In this document: one piece after another, positions 5,662 to 7,063 of the stretch | How the letters are laid out: each line of letters starts with the position of its first letter | Position numbering within the stretch: position 1 is the first letter of the stretch | Source of the DNA: RGIG2560 sp964418385 | Lineage (GTDB): Bacteria > Patescibacteriota > Microgenomatia > UBA1400 > PJMF01 | Length of the DNA: 7,063 nucleotides | NCBI GenBank assembly: GCA_964418385.1 | Contig: CAYQLH010000046.1 | Coordinates: 1-7,063 of the forward strand | Reading direction: 5' to 3' | Position numbers and translations under genes: made by a program | The notes under the pieces: model-generated | Told to the model about the DNA's origin: nothing | Databases searched by the model: none | The model's input: the letters and a program-made list of their open reading frames with translations, nothing else

Positions 5662-6138
5662 CTACCAGCGGAAGTGAGCGAAAGCGCGGTTGGCTTCGGC
5701 GGCTTTGTGCACTGTTTCTTTGTGGGCAACAGCACCGCCGGTGTTATTGATGGCATCCAACATTTCCGCCACCAGTTTTTCTTCAAATGTTTGATATTGC
5801 TTGTTGGGACGCTTGTTGGCCTCTTCCACCAGCCAGCGCAGCGCGAGAGCAAAGCCGCGACCAGGCTTGACGGACATTGGCACCTGGTAAGCAGCGCCAC
5901 CTACGCGGCGAGAACGAACTTCCATTTCGGGCGTGATATTGTGGATCGCTTCTTCAAAAGCTTCCAACGGTTTTTTCTTAGTAGCGGCGCCTAAAGCGTC
6001 CAAAGCGTTGTAGACGATTTTTTGGGCCACGACTTTCTTGCCGTCGCGCATGACATAATTGACAAATTTAGCGATATGCTCGCTGCTGTACTTAGCGTCC
6101 GGTTGAACGCGACGTACTGGTGCTTTTTTAGATCTCAT
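5662..6138 (-). CDS. rpsG: 30S ribosomal protein S7
   Basis: S7 is a primary 16S rRNA binding protein that organises the head of the small subunit and lines the E site. The 158-residue protein shows the family pattern: basic N-terminus MRSKKAPVRR, then KFVNYVMRDGKKVVAQKIVYNAL, EAIHNITPEMEVRSRRVGGAAYQVP and ALRWLVEEANKR, ending in HKAAEANRAFAHFRW. The length is typical of the short S7 form (about 156 residues). ATG 6138 is preceded by AAGGA (6148-6144) at 5 nt. It lies 49 nt after rpsL, with a hairpin in the gap one base before the Shine-Dalgarno. In E. coli S7 represses its operon by binding the rpsL-rpsG intercistronic region, so a similar control is possible here. Confidence 0.98.
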   Translation of the reverse strand: MRSKKAPVRRVQPDAKYSSEHIAKFVNYVMRDGKKVVAQKIVYNALDALGAATKKKPLEAFEEAIHNITPEMEVRSRRVGGAAYQVPMSVKPGRGFALALRWLVEEANKRPNKQYQTFEEKLVAEMLDAINNTGGAVAHKETVHKAAEANRAFAHFRW

Positions 6139-6149
6139 AAGTTTCCTTC

Positions 6150-6166
6150 TCCCCGACTAACGGGAA
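6150..6166 (-). promoter_or_regulatory. Intercistronic hairpin before the rpsG ribosome site
   Basis: In the transcript UUCCCG (6166-6161) pairs with CGGGGA (6155-6150) over 6 bp, including one U-G pair, with a UUAGU loop. The Shine-Dalgarno AAGGA starts one base downstream. It could tune rpsG translation or form part of an S7 binding site; it is far smaller than the E. coli site. There is no T-tract, so it is not a terminator. Confidence 0.4.
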
Positions 6167-6187
6167 TACTAACTTTCTGACTATTTC

Positions 6188-6604
6188 TTAATTACTCTTG
6201 GGCTTTTTGGCGCCATATTTACTACGTGATGTCTGGCGGTTTTCCACACCGGCACAATCAAATTTACCGCGAATGATATGATATTTCACACCAGGAAGAT
6301 CTTTGACGCGACCGCCGCGGACCAAGACAATACTGTGTTCAGAAAGATTGTGACCTTCGCCTTGAATATAGGCAGTGACTTCGACTTTGTTGGAAAGACG
6401 GACACGAGCGACCTTACGCAAAGCGGAGTTTGGTTTTTTTGGTGTCATCGTCTTGACGAGCGTACAGACACCACGCTTTTGCGGATTGGTGGTGGATACT
6501 TGCTTGGAGATGAGGTTGTTATAACTCTTGCGCAAGGCGGTACCCTTGATCCGTTTAGCTTTGGCTTTGCGACCTTTGCGAACTAATTGGTTGATTGTTG
6601 GCAT
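6188..6604 (-). CDS. rpsL: 30S ribosomal protein S12
   Basis: S12 sits at the decoding centre of the small subunit and controls accuracy. The 138-residue protein shows MPTINQLVRKGR, PQKRGVCT (41-48), TPKKPNSALRK (54-64) and GGRVKDLPGVKYH (97-109). Compared with the 124-residue E. coli protein it has a 13-residue insertion before PQKRG. That is the normal long form also found in Bacillus, so it is not an anomaly. Lys56 and Lys101, equivalent to E. coli Lys43 and Lys88, are the wild-type residues whose change gives streptomycin resistance. Asp102, the position of the beta-methylthio modification in some bacteria, is kept. ATG 6604 lies 9 nt after the rpsO stop. Its Shine-Dalgarno AAGGA overlaps that stop (TAAGGA), which suggests translational coupling. 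Confidence 0.98.
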   Translation of the reverse strand: MPTINQLVRKGRKAKAKRIKGTALRKSYNNLISKQVSTTNPQKRGVCTLVKTMTPKKPNSALRKVARVRLSNKVEVTAYIQGEGHNLSEHSIVLVRGGRVKDLPGVKYHIIRGKFDCAGVENRQTSRSKYGAKKPKSN

Positions 6605-6613
6605 AAATTTTCC

Positions 6614-6883
6614 TTATTTACTCAAATTCAATTCTTTGGTCAACTTTTTGTAGCGGGCATCGTCTAGGCGTTTGAGAAAGTTGAGTAAGCGGCGACGTTT
6701 GGCGACTTGCTTGAGTAAACCCAAGCGGGAATGATCGTCTTTTTTGTGAGATTGCAGATGCGCGGTCAGCTGCTCGATAGAAGCAGTGAGAAGTGCCACT
6801 TGCACCTCCGGTGAACCGGTATCGCTTTCGTCTTGGCGAAATTTCTTGATGATCGCCAACTTTTCATCTGTGGTCAATGCCAT
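6614..6883 (-). CDS. rpsO: 30S ribosomal protein S15
   Basis: S15 binds the 16S central domain early in assembly and forms an intersubunit bridge. The 89-residue protein has the exact family length and motifs: DTGSPEVQVALLTASIEQLTAHL (21-43), HKKDDHSRLGLL with the rRNA-contacting H-K-K-D and D-H-S-R core, and KRRRLLNFLKR. ATG 6883 follows AAAGGA at 5 nt. The gene heads the operon. In E. coli and many other bacteria rpsO instead stands near pnp or truB, so its position before rpsL is unusual. The roughly 90-nt structured leader upstream suggests that S15 regulates its own mRNA, and through it the whole operon. Confidence 0.98.
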   Translation of the reverse strand: MALTTDEKLAIIKKFRQDESDTGSPEVQVALLTASIEQLTAHLQSHKKDDHSRLGLLKQVAKRRRLLNFLKRLDDARYKKLTKELNLSK

Positions 6884-6947
6884 CGGTATCCTTTCTCGGC
6901 TAGCGCCGAATGCCCGGCTACCAGCAGTCGTAACCGCCGGAAGCTAG
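6884..6947 (-). promoter_or_regulatory. rpsO: Structured rpsO leader, candidate S15 autoregulatory element
   Basis: The untranslated leader holds three helices. GGUUAC (6935-6930) pairs with GUAGCC (6921-6916) over 6 bp with an 8-nt loop; in it G6934-C6917 is next to U6933-G6918, the G-C/U-G type motif that S15 recognises in 16S rRNA. CUAGC (6947-6943) can pair with GCUAG (6904-6900) to enclose that hairpin. Alternatively UCGGC (6909-6905) pairs with GCCGA (6900-6896) around GCUA, directly upstream of the Shine-Dalgarno. The second and third helices cannot coexist, as expected of a switch. The family of S15 leaders is diverse, so absence of an exact match is not decisive. Confidence 0.55.
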
Positions 6948-6981
6948 TAACCTGGTACTAATTTTAAAGTCAATGTGGGGT

Positions 6982-7010
6982 ATTATACAGCGCAAGTTGT
7001 TTTTTGTCAA
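6982..7010 (-). promoter_or_regulatory. Perfect-consensus promoter of the rpsO-rpsL-rpsG-fusA operon
   Basis: TTGACA (7010-7005) and TATAAT (6987-6982) are separated by exactly 17 nt on the minus strand. The predicted start at about 6975 leaves a leader of about 92 nt before the rpsO ATG. Perfect consensus fits the high expression expected for this operon. No second promoter was seen inside the operon. Confidence 0.92.
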
Positions 7011-7063
7011 GGGTGTGTTTGAGTGAGTGTGGCTAGTTATGCACTGGAAAGCACGAGTGCGAA

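Noticed and set aside
6188..6604. 13-residue insertion in S12 relative to E. coli, and possible streptomycin-resistance changes
   Set aside because: The long form is normal in Bacillus and many other bacteria, and both key lysines are wild type.
7041..7060. GCACT...AGTGC inverted repeat at the right edge
   Set aside because: The 5-bp arms around a 10-nt loop have no T-tract and no neighbouring gene to interpret them; chance is likely.
7039..7063. ATG at 7039 as the start of a divergent plus-strand gene
   Set aside because: Only eight codons are visible, and there is no recognisable -10 box or Shine-Dalgarno upstream.

Overview
The window is a compact stretch of bacterial chromosome. Its best-supported part is a ribosomal-protein/translation operon on the minus strand, rpsO-rpsL-rpsG-fusA (6883 to 3457). 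The operon is driven by a perfect TTGACA-N17-TATAAT promoter (6982-7010) and closed by an intrinsic terminator (3406-3430). All genes read in the standard code, with TAA, TAG and TGA as stops. The organism cannot be named from the sequence. Small genes, very short spacers, a sensor-less histidine kinase, several apparently leaderless genes, and the absence of tuf after fusA would fit a Patescibacteria (CPR) lineage with the standard code. That placement is an inference of modest confidence; the long Bacillus-like form of S12 would also fit other bacteria.

Left part (1-1765, minus strand). The window edge cuts a cytosolic histidine kinase (541 to 1). It begins almost directly at its phospho-acceptor H-box and has no room for a sensor domain. 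It has its own perfect-consensus promoter (627-655) and an inverted repeat in the leader. Upstream of it lies an unrecognised 340-residue soluble protein (1765 to 743). This is a self-contained transcription unit with a strong promoter, a long leader holding a 40-nt hairpin, a near-perfect Shine-Dalgarno sequence and a terminator.

Middle part (1766-3403). A 392-bp AT-rich divergent intergenic region carries promoters for both sides and several short repeats that look like regulator sites. To its right are three small transcription units: a DUF1653 protein (2158-2400, plus), a single-pass membrane-anchored protein (2416-3153, plus) and a DUF167/YggU-family protein (3367-3143, minus). Each has a consensus or near-consensus -10 box only 6-7 nt before an ATG and no usable Shine-Dalgarno sequence, so all three look leaderless. 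The last two converge and overlap tail to tail by 11 bp.

Right part (3404-7063). The str-like operon lacks tuf and has rpsO added at its head. Its roughly 90-nt leader folds into mutually exclusive structures and contains an S15-type G-C/U-G helix, which suggests autoregulation by S15. A second hairpin lies one base upstream of the rpsG Shine-Dalgarno sequence, in the gap where S7 regulates the E. coli operon. The contrast between Shine-Dalgarno-led genes (ribosomal operon, 340-residue protein) and leaderless genes (the small middle units) is the most distinctive pattern in the window.
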